DNA of 64,000 bases from Unio delphinus (taxonomy: Eukaryota; Mollusca; Bivalvia; Unionida; Unionidae), in NCBI GenBank assembly GCA_029339505.1, contig JAQISU010000097.1, forward strand, positions 4,849,001 through 4,913,000. Reading direction: 5' to 3'. A program made the position numbers and the translations under genes. How positions within the stretch are numbered: the stretch's first letter is position 1; each line of letters opens with the position of its first letter. A model generated the notes under the pieces. The model ran no database searches, had not been told where the DNA came from, and saw only the letters and a program-made list of their open reading frames with translations. Shown piece by piece: positions 45,501-52,967 of this stretch.

Positions 45501-47550
45501 GCTTAATTACTGCATGAGCACTTTCGAGACCATAGTATATGTAGCTTAATTACTGCATGAGCACTTTCGAGACCATAGTATATGTAGCTTAATTACTGCA
45601 TGAGCACTTTCGAGACCATATTATATGTAGCTTAATTACTGCATGAGCACTTTTGAGACCATAGTATATGTAGCTTAATTACTGCATGAGCACTTTCGAG
45701 ACCATAGTATATGTAGCTTAATTACTGCATGAGCACTTTCGAGACCATATTATATGTAGCTTAATTACTGCATGAGCACTTTTGAGACCATAGTATATGT
45801 AGCTTAATTACTGCATGAGCACTTTCGAGACCATAGTATATGTAGCTTAATTACTGCATGAGCACTTTCGAGACCATATTATATGTAGCTTAATTACTGC
45901 ATGAGCACTTTCGAGACCATATTATATGTAGCTTAATTACTGCATGAGCACTTTCGAGACCATAGTATATGTAGCTTAATTACTGCATGAGCACTTTCGA
46001 GACCATAGTATATGTAGCTTAATTACTGCATGAGCACTTTCGAGACCATATTATATGTAGCTTAATTACTGCATGAGCACTTTCAAAAACCTGTTCATAT
46101 AAATATACGTGACTTAAAAAAACGGTAGGATTTAGATTGACTTAATCTGTTGCAGTAAATTTACAGTTTTATTTTTTTATTACTATTGTATTACTATTGT
46201 ATTACTTTGATCCTATTTCAAAACAATGCAAGTCCGAATCAGCATTGCATAATACATGTTTTGCCGTTCTTGTCACGAAAGTAAGGAGAAAGAACTTAAG
46301 AGATACGCGAACGACGTCTGGTCAAATTACTTTATAATAATGAGATGTAGGCAGTTTCTATTTGTTTGTTCTAGCTCAATGAGGACTCGTTTTTGTTGTT
46401 GCAGGTAAACTTTTGTAGGCACACATAAGCAAGAATCACATTGCATCATGGGGAATATTATATTATCCCATGTGAAAATATAAGGACATATTTCTCACAT
46501 TTTAAAATATACGGATATATTTTATGCACGTGAAAATATAGGACAAAAATATGAAAATTATTTCACCAAAAATTTTGTATATTTCATATCTAACTATATA
46601 AAAAAAATCCGGACAGTAAATCACTCTTTAAAAATTATCTTTTCTCGATATCAACAAGCCAGCAGAATATCCATCTCCAAATAACACTTTAATTTCCAAC
46701 AATTTGCTACATTCAATTAATCCTATTTAAAGGTATGACTGATTTCCTATGGACGTCCAATTGTGTTATTATGTGATTGATTAAAAAAAACTACTTTCTA
46801 TACCGAGTTACCATGTATTGTTTTGATTCTTTATTTTACACAAATTCTACCTATGTTTTTGACAAATAGTTTTATATTTACCTTGTGAAGTTTATGATAT
46901 CTTTAAGTTGTGCCGTAACCTTAGCTAAACGCACATTTGTATGTCTATATTAAAGACGTGATTTGTAATCTCTTTATGCTGCACGGTTTTGGTCACCTTC
47001 CTTAAGAGGTTAATCCTGTTGATCAAACTATTTTCATCACCGAATGCATCTTTTCTGAAATATTGTATGACCTCTGTTTCAATTTTTGAAAATCAAGGGA
47101 AATCAATATTTTGTATAAAAACTTCAATGACGATTTGTACCACAATGCAATCAGTGTGGACGTATCTTATTGTATTGTATTGCCCTACCGTATCTTATTT
47201 TATTGTATTGCCCTACCGTATCTTATTATATTGTATTGCCCTACCGTATCTTATTTTATTGTATTGCCCTGCTATATATACCTCTGTACTAGAAGAAGAA
47301 CACAATCTTCATGTCCACGGTCTGCTGCCGCATGAAGAGGTGTCGATCCCCACGTAACGTATGCGTTGATGTCACAGCCAGCTTTTATGAGTAATTGACT
47401 TATTTGTACAAATCCTCGACACGAGCTCCAGTACAGTGGTGTGCCGTTGTCCTTATCACGTGCATTAATAGGGAATCCCGATTGTATCAATGCAAGAGTC
47501 TCCTTGTACAGACCATTCTTCGCTGTATCGATGATATCCGTACTGGTCAT
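15146..47550 (-). CDS. Ankyrin - coiled-coil - PINK1-like pseudokinase, 7 exons
   Basis: Seven exons (47282-47550, 38590-38786, 34246-35558, 21883-22467, 17936-18183, 16669-16782, 15146-15320) with consistent GT/AG borders and phases (2, 1, 0, 0, 2, 2) give 2,901 bases, 966 residues plus stop. Start: ATG 47548-47550, with an in-frame TAG upstream at 47575-47577. Order: ankyrin repeats (residues about 1-155), a Ser/Asn-rich linker, a coiled coil (about 390-475), then a kinase fold (about 560-966) that resembles PINK1: HPNIIAIL, RTTFLITKEYPMTLK, SDNIYLD, and a helical tail after the C-lobe. The beta-3 Lys is kept (Lys593), but the catalytic HRD reads HRN (Asn725), DFG reads HFG (His743), and the Gly-rich loop is degenerate, so catalysis is unlikely. 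There is no mitochondrial presequence, so it is not a PINK1 orthologue. Likely a scaffold or regulatory pseudokinase. Confidence 0.7.
15321..15639. other. Intron 6 sequence without other features
   Basis: A short TATATA run near 15356; otherwise unremarkable. Confidence 0.4.
15640..16610. repeat. About 31-bp minisatellite in intron 6
   Basis: About 30 degenerate units of GTTCATGCAGTGTATAATTA followed by CTATAATAGCT. Confidence 0.85.
16669..16782 (-). CDS. Exon 6 of the pseudokinase gene
   Basis: Acceptor CTTAAACAG at 16783; donor GTAAGA at 16668. The frame reads GMILFAPPKATVKNQEDAHH, corresponding to the PINK1 segment just after the kinase C-lobe. If the donor is skipped, a TAA follows one codon later, so a shorter isoform lacking exon 7 is possible. 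Confidence 0.65.
   Translation of the reverse strand, partial: YRHDSLCPTQGYSEEPGGCTPLLSGQDAETSGHKEKL
16865..17165. repeat. About 75-bp tandem repeat, four units (intron 5)
   Basis: Units share GATTAGTTAAAAGTCTACCA and GGAAGTCTGGAAATTGAAGA. Confidence 0.85.
17255..17690. repeat. 51-bp tandem repeat, about eight units (intron 5)
   Basis: Near-identical units of AAATACGTATTCCAATAATT, then AAAGCTAATTAAAAACTGTC, then TTTGATAACAG. Confidence 0.9.
17936..18183 (-). CDS. Exon 5 of the pseudokinase gene (kinase C-lobe)
   Basis: Acceptor TTACTTTCAG at 18184; donor GTGCGT at 17935. It encodes DREDVFALARMFYCVLRL, the subdomain IX helix with its Asp, and PAGVRHILRQLVQDNP, the subdomain XI region, where PINK1 has a similar series ending at the same splice-equivalent point. 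Confidence 0.75.
18187..18950. other. Intron 4, no feature
   Basis: AT-rich DNA with nothing recognisable. The direct pair CACTTGTCACCATTA / CACTTGTCACTACAT is near 18330. Confidence 0.4.
18951..19305. repeat. 60-bp tandem repeat, about 5.5 units
   Basis: Units of exactly 60 bases with TGTTTCAGTGTTATCTTTGC and CATTCAGTATTTACTACYGG. The first full units are almost identical and the last is degenerate. Because 60 is divisible by three, two frames stay open across the array. That is a repeat artefact, not a gene. Confidence 0.9.
19306..20425. other. Intron 4, no feature
   Basis: No gene or repeat that I can support. Confidence 0.4.
20426..20665 (-). mobile_element. SINE family 2 (tRNA-derived)
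   Basis: Read on the minus strand, it has a tRNA Leu/Ser-like head (GGCCTGAGTGGCCGAATGGT, then a B box GGTTTCGAGTCTC), a shared body and an end of AATGGCGTTAAACCC. Related copies are at 39810, 43010, 53130, 58010, 59065 and 59840. Confidence 0.75.
20666..21221. other. Intron 4, no feature
   Basis: Nothing recognisable. Confidence 0.4.
21222..21307. repeat. (GA)n microsatellite
   Basis: About 43 uninterrupted AG units. Confidence 0.98.
21308..21882. other. Intron 4, no feature
   Basis: GATAGATA short run near 21637; otherwise unremarkable. Confidence 0.4.
21883..22467 (-). CDS. Exon 4 of the pseudokinase gene (kinase core)
   Basis: Acceptor ATTTTTAG at 22468; donor GTAAGT at 21882. The 195 codons run from just after the beta-3 Lys to the start of subdomain IX. 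The catalytic loop reads VIHRNIQSDNIYLD (Asn codon 22072-22074 in place of Asp) and the Mg-binding motif reads GHFGLA (His codon 22018-22020 in place of Asp). The loop Asn in SDN is kept. The APE-like site reads RTPEI. Confidence 0.8.
22531..22571. repeat. (TA)n microsatellite
   Basis: Simple dinucleotide run in intron 3. Confidence 0.97.
22709..23748. mobile_element. Fold-back (MITE-like) DNA transposon, 1,040 bp
   Basis: Two arms of about 400 bases (22709-23107 and 23351-23748) are near-perfect inverse copies and enclose about 243 bases. Termini read CACAGGAGTCTGACG and its inverse. The flanks are GATTAAA at 22702-22708 and GATTAAA at 23749-23755, a 7-bp target-site duplication. Each arm contains an internal (TA)n run at the mirrored place (22782-22840 and 23631-23678). 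The spacer has a short open frame of about 70 codons ending inside the right arm, with no recognised domain. The superfamily is not assigned. Confidence 0.85.
23756..25250. other. Intron 3, no feature
   Basis: AT-rich, no gene or repeat supported. Confidence 0.4.
25255..25395. repeat. About 28-bp tandem repeat
   Basis: Four to five units with TTTCACTCAATATCTAAAAG and TCCCC. Confidence 0.7.
25820..26093. repeat. Compound (TTA)n/(TAG)n microsatellite
   Basis: Alternating blocks of TTA, TAG and AAT trinucleotides, with a switch of strand sense near 25945 and 26010. Confidence 0.97.
26094..26840. other. Intron 3, no feature
   Basis: Nothing recognisable. Confidence 0.4.
26845..27041. repeat. 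24-bp repeat (x4-5) followed by (TG)n
   Basis: Units of CCAGATAAATGTGTGTTATA plus ACTG at 26845-26942, then a TG run at 27003-27041. Confidence 0.9.
27042..28315. other. Intron 3, mostly featureless
   Basis: Only a doubled 20-mer, GTGCCACGTACGAACGTAGT type, at 27800-27840. Confidence 0.4.
28320..28940. repeat. About 23-bp minisatellite
   Basis: Degenerate units of TTAATTCGTATCCCTTTTGT followed by GTC or CCC. Roughly 25 units. Confidence 0.85.
28941..29692. other. Intron 3, no feature
   Basis: Nothing recognisable. Confidence 0.4.
29693..29988 (-). mobile_element. SINE family 1 with an internal tandem duplication
   Basis: Minus-strand copy with tail (ATTAGGATTTTAACATAGC region) at the low coordinate and a truncated tRNA head (GATCGAACCCACGACCTCCC on the plus strand) at the high end. 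A 63-base body segment containing GCATCATGCCGCAGACATGT is present twice in tandem at about 29770-29895, and the segment normally next to it is missing. Confidence 0.75.
29989..30200 (-). other. Unexplained open frame with a hydrophobic segment
   Basis: Minus-strand reading from about 30200 to the SINE edge has even codon use and a hydrophobic stretch (LTAVLLVGPSAGVLFISVHI). It is interrupted by the SINE at 29988. I do not recognise it. It could be a gene fragment in the intron or chance. Confidence 0.2.
30201..30810. other. Intron 3, one short duplication
   Basis: A 38-base segment containing ATCAATATTATATATTTACT is present twice in tandem at about 30442-30518. Confidence 0.5.
30811..30869. 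repeat. (CT)n microsatellite
   Basis: Uninterrupted CT units. Confidence 0.97.
31067..31087. repeat. Poly-G run
   Basis: About 20 consecutive G with one C; assembly length here is uncertain. Confidence 0.9.
31395..31535. repeat. GC-rich GGCCA minisatellite
   Basis: CAGGCCAGGCCA and AAGACGTGACAGACCA units. Very different base composition from the AT-rich surroundings. Open frames on both strands are repeat artefacts. Confidence 0.9.
31768..31845. repeat. About 23-bp tandem repeat (x3-4)
   Basis: Units of ATATAGTTCTTTAATTTTTA plus ATA. Confidence 0.9.
31846..32379. other. Intron 3, no feature
   Basis: Nothing supported. Confidence 0.4.
32380..32662 (+). mobile_element. LINE 3' end with (TTA)n tail
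   Basis: Contains a decayed end-of-ORF2 segment, then the tail TTGTAAAGCGTTTAGAGCTT / AAGATTAGGCGCTATACAAA and a (TTA)n run. The same tail occurs at 42440-42500 after a reverse-transcriptase fragment. Confidence 0.6.
32663..33324. other. Intron 3, no feature
   Basis: Short GGTAAAGGTA repeats near 33100; otherwise unremarkable. Confidence 0.4.
33300..33560. repeat. About 77-bp tandem repeat, three units
   Basis: Units share AGCAAGGAACAGTCTATGAT, GTGATAACGCAGTTTCAGTT and CAGTTCACCAGTCAGTC. The third unit is diverged. Confidence 0.85.
33561..34245. other. Intron 3 flank of exon 3, no feature
   Basis: Nothing recognised before the donor at 34245. Confidence 0.4.
34246..35558 (-). CDS. Exon 3 of the pseudokinase gene (linker, coiled coil, N-lobe start)
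   Basis: Acceptor TTATTTTCAG at 35559; donor GTAAAA at 34245. This single 1,313-base exon encodes a polar, Asn/Ser-rich region (with SSSSGLSSLS), a long coiled coil (NELLINLVETLQIKLLEVNQ onwards) and the first strands of the kinase N-lobe, ending exactly at the beta-3 Lys (TLILK). The Gly-rich loop position reads GNCSLVF. Confidence 0.75.
35575..35870. repeat. About 65-bp AT-rich tandem repeat with (ATT)n
   Basis: Units of AATTGCAATTAACTATTATA and ATCATTATTAATG, with an ATT microsatellite at about 35764-35793. Confidence 0.75.
35871..36398. other. Intron 2, contains a duplicated exon-3 edge
   Basis: At 36212-36236 a 25-base stretch is identical to 35541-35565, the acceptor and first codons of exon 3 (read TTTTCAG then GACTGCAAAATATG on the minus strand). 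Nothing else is seen. Confidence 0.6.
36399..36492. repeat. (TATG)n followed by (TG)n
   Basis: Compound microsatellite. Confidence 0.97.
36590..37940 (+). mobile_element. Non-LTR retrotransposon (RTE-like) ORF2 fragment
   Basis: Decayed reverse transcriptase and C-terminal region in at least two frames. Visible motifs are ILNRLNSQ and EEQAGFRSGRSTTEQ (fingers) near 36700-36790, INFEKALDRVWHEAL at about 36860, the catalytic LCFADDIDGLE at about 37150, then ISAEKTKLMT. The C-terminal part, MRCYRTIVGISYMDQSTNEE, then RKLKWYGHATRAK and GGRRRGRQRKKW, ends near 37910 in a GATGTTGATGATG tail. The order and tail fit the RTE-like elements common in marine invertebrates. It lies in intron 2, opposite in strand to the host gene, and lacks the endonuclease half. 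Confidence 0.8.
37941..38585. other. Intron 2, no feature
   Basis: Nothing recognised. Confidence 0.4.
38590..38786 (-). CDS. Exon 2 of the pseudokinase gene (ankyrin repeats)
   Basis: Acceptor AACTGCAG at 38787; donor GTAAAT at 38589, weaker than the others. Encodes NKRGDTPLHLASYRGHSNIV and TLIDWGADCSIKN, a canonical ankyrin repeat (G-TPLHLA), followed by a partial one. Confidence 0.75.
38787..39327. other. Intron 1, no feature
   Basis: A 97-codon minus-strand frame here is hydrophobic but AT-driven; not considered a gene. Confidence 0.4.
39328..39357. repeat. Poly-G run
   Basis: About 20 consecutive G, then a second G block; length uncertain in any assembly. Confidence 0.9.
39358..39809. 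other. Intron 1, no feature
   Basis: Nothing supported. Confidence 0.35.
39810..40045 (-). mobile_element. SINE family 2
   Basis: Minus-strand copy: body TATACAAGGCGGCCGGTATT, B-box inverse GAGACTCAAACCCACG, head inverse ACCACTCGGCCACTCGGGGC. Confidence 0.8.
40199..40272. repeat. (AT)n microsatellite
   Basis: Uninterrupted. It directly abuts the solo LTR. Confidence 0.97.
40276..41148 (-). mobile_element. Probable solo LTR related to the 61-kb retrotransposon
   Basis: Shares ordered blocks with the LTR at 61035-61856: ACAAGCTTTGTAAAATTTAA matches ACAAGCTTGTATAACTTTAA, then TTTATT, GCAAGTCCTA, AAGGTCAAGC, and a terminal TAACATTTAAAA...AAATTAAAT...TAACA. No polypurine tract or internal region follows. 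It starts beside an (AT)n run, as the other LTR does. Confidence 0.55.
41149..41779. other. Intron 1, no feature
   Basis: Includes a GGGGTGGGTGGGTGTGG stretch near 41280. No gene. Confidence 0.4.
41780..42565 (+). mobile_element. LINE (CR1/L2-like) ORF2 3' fragment with microsatellite tail
   Basis: VTKTLVCSLVLSRLEYCNSI and LLQKLQQVQNTDARII are the conserved region after the RT of many CR1/L2/Jockey-type elements. A poly-T tract (42381-42432), the tail TTGTAAAGCGCTTAGAGATT / AAGATTAGGCGATATATAAA and (ATT)n follow. Confidence 0.7.
42566..43005. other. Intron 1, no feature
   Basis: Nothing supported. Confidence 0.4.
43010..43245 (+). mobile_element. SINE family 2
   Basis: Head GGGGCCCCGATAAAGCGCTG, B box GTGTTCGAGTCTA, body and end AATGGCGTTAAACC. 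The A-box part of the head is shortened. Confidence 0.8.
43246..43972. other. Intron 1, no feature
   Basis: Nothing supported. Confidence 0.4.
43973..46087. repeat. 43-bp satellite array, about 49 units (intron 1)
   Basis: Homogeneous monomers GCATGAGCACTTTCGAGACC / ATATTATATGTAGCTTAATT / ACT. The main variant is a G or T in CATA(G/T)TATATG. Rarer variants are TTTTGAG for TTTCGAG, and CTGTATGAG. Variant order is not random in the right half, where a three-unit pattern recurs. Confidence 0.97.
46088..47160. other. Intron 1, no feature
   Basis: AT-rich, no gene. Confidence 0.4.
47161..47278. repeat. About 33-bp tandem repeat (x4) next to exon 1
   Basis: Units of TATCTTATTTTATTGTATTG followed by CCCTACCG. 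It ends 4 bases before the exon 1 boundary at 47282. Confidence 0.85.
47282..47550 (-). CDS. Exon 1 of the pseudokinase gene (start, ankyrin repeats)
   Basis: ATG 47548-47550; donor GTATAT at 47281. Encodes DNGTPLYWSSCRGFVQISQL and WGSTPLHAAADRGHEDCVLL, two ankyrin repeats. An upstream in-frame TTG at 47571 is preceded by TAG, so the ATG is taken as the start. Confidence 0.7.
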
Positions 47551-47594
47551 CTTCAGGTTACGAGTGTACAACCTCTACAGTGTCCGCTGTTCCC

Positions 47595-47628
47595 ATTGGT
47601 TACAAATGTGACCATTTTGATTACCAAT
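47595..47628 (-). promoter_or_regulatory. CCAAT-box pair upstream of exon 1
   Basis: AACCAATGGG on the minus strand (47592-47601) and an inverse CCAAT at 47624-47628, 45-80 bases before the ATG. No TATA box is obvious. Promoter role is inferred. Confidence 0.3.
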
Positions 47629-49374
47629 GGTCCGATGTACAGTAAAACCCTACATCGACCTTACTCTTTGTATGACACCTGCAAAGAAAATTCAGACAGT
47701 TGATGTTACACCTGCATGTGACATTTATTCTCTGCTCTACGACTAACAGGAATGGGACTGCAAATTCCAGTCTGTTACAGATATGGAATTGAAATATTCA
47801 TTTGCAAACCAATGGCGGAAATAGTATTTAGTGTCGTTTGGGGGAACGTAAACAAGTTGAAGCATCTGTGGACGGAATCCACAGTGGAAGCATAGGGGTC
47901 GAAGCCACCGGAAGCTCTAGCTTCGTAAGCCATATCTGTGCATAATTTTAACGATCTGAAGGTAATTTAAACTCACTCAAAGAACAATTTCGGTCATTTT
48001 ATTGGGCCATGCAGCCAGCCCCACCCCACCCCACCCCACTCACTGATTCGAACAAGAAACAAACTAAACTGCAACAGCTGTTGGCGGTACCATAGGGAAC
48101 ACAACATCGTCCCGTATAATGAAATTGGTGTCCAAACCAATGAACCGCCTCGGCACCTGCCACCATTATTTTCCTCTAACGACCTGGAGGCCGTCTATAA
48201 TTGCATACAAGTATGCTGGCTAATTTAAGTTTCATTTTTGGTACTGGGCATTTTTTGTGCAAACTTGCCGACATCTTACTCGAGGCGGACCGGTGTGCTG
48301 ATCCTGCTTAATGGGTCCATAGTACTCACGACCATTTCCGCCGAATTGTGTATGATATGGTACAATCATTTTCTACATAAACAGAAAGTGGCTATTCTCA
48401 CTTCACAACCAAAATCTTGGATAACAATCGAAGTCTCAACTTGCAACAGAGCAAAAGAAAACAGACAGAATGAAAGAAAAAAGAAAAGAGGAGAAATAAT
48501 CCCTATTTGACTTATAGTTATAGTAATATTTTGTTATACTCATAAAGTTGATGTTTTAAAACTAATAATCATTTTCTCAGAATTTTTGCTGGCCACTGCC
48601 GTACCGGCGTTGGCTGTTATGCTGGCTATTGTTCAGCCCGCGACGGCCTTTTTGTTGTCAACATTCTCGGCATTTGGATATACACCACAATTAATTTTAC
48701 TATATGTTCTCTACATATATTTCTCAGTGCTGACCTTTCAACTGTGTGACAATCAATACAAATCATATGTTAATCTAAAATACATCCAAAGATGACTTCA
48801 CGGTGAAGTTCTTGTCAGGGGTTCACCGGCATTTTTTTGAGCGGCTGCACTGTAAACAGAACAGCATGTACACAGAACACAGATTTCACTTCCGGATCAT
48901 TACCAAGACCTTATTACTCCATGTGCACTGTCGCCAAATTACACACTAACAACCACTCTCTCAGCTCATATTCTCAAGAATAAACAATTACCTTTAAATC
49001 CCTACCAAAAATGCATCAATAAAACTCTTCTATCACCACCAAAATGAGTGAGGAAAAAATGTTCTAAAAATAGACTAGAACTACATTCGTGGGTACTTAA
49101 CTGGAAATTATAATTGTGATGTGATTCCATTTAGACCTAACATGCTACCATAATAGTTGGAATTTTTTAAAACCAGGAAACCAGTCTGCTATAAAATGAA
49201 TCGTGCTAAGATTAACAAAACACTTTGCTGTTAGGCTAACATACAAGACTTCATGTTACCTGTATTTTAATAACTTTATGAATTATAATTAGCTACGAAT
49301 GGCTGCCTGCCCAGTGTCATTTGAAACCTTCAAAACGCAAAGTCATTTGAGGAAGAAAAATTTGAGTCAACTAA
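47629..49374. other. Intergenic DNA, no supported gene
   Basis: A (CCCCA)n-like run lies near 48020. Two short + strand frames (48238-48510, 48586-48795) lack recognisable domains. Confidence 0.4.
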
Positions 49375-49975
49375 AGTTAAGCTAAATATAAATGTAGTAA
49401 TATACATATTAATCAAGCTAATTATAAATGTAGTAATATACATATTAATCAAGCTAATTTTAAATGTAGTAATATACATATTAATTAAGCTAATTTTAAA
49501 TGTAGTAATATACATATTAATTAAGCTAAATCATACCAGATGTAGTAATATACATATTAATCAAGCTAATTTTAAATGTAGTAATATACATATTAATTAA
49601 GCTAATTTTAAATGTAGTAATATACATATTAATTAAGCTAAATCATACCAGATGTAGTAATATACATATTAATCAATCTAATTATAAATGTAGCAATATG
49701 CATATGAATCAAGCTAAATCCTACCAGATGTATCAATATATATATTAATCAAGCAAAATCCTACCATATGTAGTAATATACATATTAATCAAGCTAAACC
49801 ATATCAGATGTAGTAATATACATATTAATCAAGCTAAACCATATCAGATGTAGTAATATACATATCAATCAAGCTAAACCATATCAGATGTAGTAATATA
49901 CATATTAATCAAGCTAAACCATATCAGATGTAGCAGTATACATATTAATCAAGCTAAACCATACCAGAAAGTGAT
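49375..49975. repeat. About 38-bp tandem repeat
   Basis: About 15 units of TGTAGTAATATACATATTAA plus TCAAGCTAAWYC variants. Two sub-types (TTTTAAA and CCATATCAGA) occupy left and right halves. Confidence 0.9.
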
Positions 49976-50389
49976 ATTTATCGTCGACTGTCGTAGAATT
50001 AGTTTCATATTACTATTTTTTCCCCTGAAATTTCAGTAATGGCCTGAAATTAAAACCGAGCATAGATTTATGAATTAAATATCCTTCACAATTTCATGTG
50101 TCTGCCTCAAGATTTATGTATATGCACCAGTGTTACTAGCATAAAACTACTGTATTTGTCGTATCAATTGTATTTGTCAACGAAACAGCAGCAAGGTCAA
50201 AGGTCAGGTGAAGCAACCATCCATGTCGAATGATATGTGTGTGGTTTTGACTCAAATGACTCAAAGACTAAACTTTTTTCCTTGTTGCTGCTGATGTGCT
50301 GTGGATGAATACATTCATGTTTATGTGTCTGCATTTTTAAGATAAAGATAGTGTTATCAACATTTTTAAAAGTCTTTTACTTCATTTGA
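49976..50389. other. No feature
   Basis: Nothing supported. Confidence 0.4.
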
Positions 50390-50790
50390 CGAGTTCGTAT
50401 ACATAACGTCGTACGAGTCTTTATACCTGACAACATACAAGTCGTGATATTTGACTTCATAAGACTAGTCTATAAACCTAAGTTCATGCGACAAGTCTTT
50501 GTACCTGGCATAGTACAAGTCTTTAGTACCTGCTTTGAGACAAGTCTTTGTACCTGGCATAGTACAAGTCTTTAGTACCTGCTATGCAACGAGTATTTGT
50601 ACCTGGCATAGTACAAGTCTTTAGTACCTGCTATGCGACGAGTCTTTGTACCTGGCATAGTACAAGTCTTTAGTACCTGCTATGAGACGAGTCTTTGTAC
50701 CTGGCATAGTACAAGTCTTTAGTACCTGATATCATGCGACGAGTCTTTGTACTTGACTTCATACAGGTGAGACATGGTATTCAGCTTTGA
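50390..50790. repeat. About 51-bp tandem repeat
   Basis: Six or more units with GTACCTGGCATAGTACAAGT and CTTTAGTACCTGCTATG. Confidence 0.9.
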
Positions 50791-50904
50791 TTGTTAACTA
50801 CATTAATCAAAGTGGTCCCTCATAAAAAATCCCCTTAGCGTACCTCTGAGATTCTTATAGCGCATGCGTATTGGTGGATCATGTTCAATTGCCATTGTTT
50901 TATC

Positions 50905-51175
50905 GTTGCTACCCACCCCACGATAATCAAGTTTACTGTGATTTCTCTTTAGTTTAGTTCCTTACTGATATAGCCAATTCCAATGCAATTTCTCTACGGT
51001 TTAGTTAATGGCCCGCAATAATTAATTCCAATATGATTTAATTTTAGTTTAGTTCCTGGTCCACGATAATCAGTTCTAATCTGGTTTCGCTTTGGTTTAG
51101 CTCTTGGTCCATGATGACCAATTTCAAAGAGGTTTCACATTGGTTTACTTCCTAGTCGAAGATAACCAATTCCAT
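50905..51175. repeat. About 55-bp degenerate tandem repeat
   Basis: About five units with TTTAGTTCCTGGTCCACGAT and AATCAATTCCAAT variants. Confidence 0.65.
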
Positions 51176-51837
51176 TAAGATGTTGCCGCATTAAATGATG
51201 TATATCCGTATTCTGAAGCTCAGTCAGGACAGTATTATCGGAACTTACCTTATTATAAGGCACCCTGGCTTTAACGTGTTATAAAAGGGATGCCGCCATT
51301 ATATCGTTAGTTACGTCATTTTTAGACCAGATATAGTGACTTAAGCATGACTGCTTTCAGTAGATAGTCTTCACCAAATTGAAAGCTATCAGTTTCAGCA
51401 TGACATAAGCAAAGTGTAAGCAAATTAAAGAAAAAATACACCTGTAGCTAAAATTACTGCTGTTTATTCAGCTGGGTAAAACCCAGTATACATTACAAAT
51501 ATTAACTAACTTTTCAAAACTTTATCAGCATGGGACAATGAATGCTTATACATTATTGACTTACCCAATCTATGTAAAGGCGACAGAATATTTTCAACAA
51601 TGAAAGACACGCACATTTCTTATCGCAAAGTATATGTTAACCCTGACGACATCAAGCCCTAGATGACATATGATATCTTTCACAAAACAAAAGAGTTGAA
51701 ATTGTATGACAATATTTTATTGTTTATTCTACTTTGCTTTTTATAAAATATATTTTTATCCCCTGACAAGTGATCGTATTGGTTTGTAAAAATCTATCAT
51801 CACTGGAACCAATAGACACGGTTGTACTTGGAAATAC
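51176..51837. other. No feature
   Basis: Nothing supported. Confidence 0.4.
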
Positions 51838-52155
51838 CACTCCGGTGGCCTAGTGGTTAGAGCGTCCGCCGCGGAAGTGGGAGGTCGTGGGTTCGATCCC
51901 TGGCCGAGTCATACCAAAGACTTACAAAAATGATACTAACAGCTGCCTCGCTTGACGCTCAGCATTAAGAGGTTAGTGTTAGGACTGGTCGGCCTGGTGT
52001 CAGGATAATGTGACTGGGTGGGACATCGTGCTACATGTCTGCGGCATGATGCTGCAGTGCTAGACATCACTATAAACTGCCTCACGGCAGACATCGTAGC
52101 GAGATGAGTGAAAAATTGTTAAAGCTACATTAAAAATCCTAATCAAACAAACAAA
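51838..52155 (+). mobile_element. SINE family 1, best-preserved copy
   Basis: Head CACTCCGGTGGCCTAGTGGT / TAGAGCGTCCGCC, B box GGGTTCGATCCC, complete body and tail AATCAAACAAACAAAC. Confidence 0.85.
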
Positions 52156-52582
52156 CTTGGAAATATCCCAGGCCACTCAGCCATATCACCTTTTAAGAAG
52201 TTACTCAATCCTGAAACATTTACTGACTCAGTAGGAACAAGAAAGGACATTATTAGACAAAATCACATCAAAGAACGCCGACAACAGGTGAAACAGTACA
52301 GGTACAGATTGGTATTTAAATAAAATCATTCAATTCATTGCTGGTGTACTGGTGAGTTACCAATCTTTTGTCTAAAAAATTAGTATGTAAAGTTGGCTAA
52401 AGGCATACAGATTTTGGCCCCCACCCCTCCTACACCAGCTTTCATTCAGTAGGATTCAGTGGAAAGTTTAATAGCGACGGGGGTGGGTGGGTGCATGCGG
52501 GTGGCGTGCGATTTTGTGAGACAACGACTGAAAAACCAGCTAGCCCCCATTCCAACTCCCCTTAAAATACAATAGGTAATGT
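52156..52582. other. No feature
   Basis: Nothing supported. Confidence 0.4.
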
Positions 52583-52680
52583 TTAAGAAAGTCCATGTTA
52601 ATTCTTGCATGTCGCACAAAAAAAAGCCATGTAAATTCTTGACTGTCGCACAAAAAAGCCATGTAAATTCTTGCTTCATT
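52583..52680. repeat. About 38-bp tandem repeat (x3)
   Basis: Units with GCCATGTAAATTCTTGACTG and TCGCACAAAAAA. Confidence 0.8.
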
Positions 52681-52967
52681 ATGTTAAAGATATGTTACTG
52701 TTAAAAAAAATGGGAAAATTTTGTATTCTCACATACATGATACTAATTTCCATTACTAACAAGTATAAGTCTTTCTCGCAGTCTTCATTTATTTACAAGC
52801 TGAACATCAGAAACTATGTTGTTTCGTTATACAAAAAGATGATTTATTTCACAGTGATTACATTCATCTAAACCAGTTCTATTTCCATCTCACAGGAGAA
52901 AAGAATACGTACCGGAAATTGTTTCTGTAGCATGTTTTCCTGCTGTAGAAATTGAGTATACCTATTT

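Noticed and set aside
43973..46087. CRISPR-like array
   Set aside because: There are no unique spacers. The whole 43-base unit is repeated, it sits in an animal intron and no cas genes are present.
47551..47571. Start of the pseudokinase protein at 47571
   Set aside because: That codon is TTG with an in-frame TAG just upstream. The first ATG is 47548-47550.
48238..48795. Two short plus-strand frames upstream of exon 1
   Set aside because: No recognisable domain and no ATG or splice signals that join them. Kept only as intergenic.
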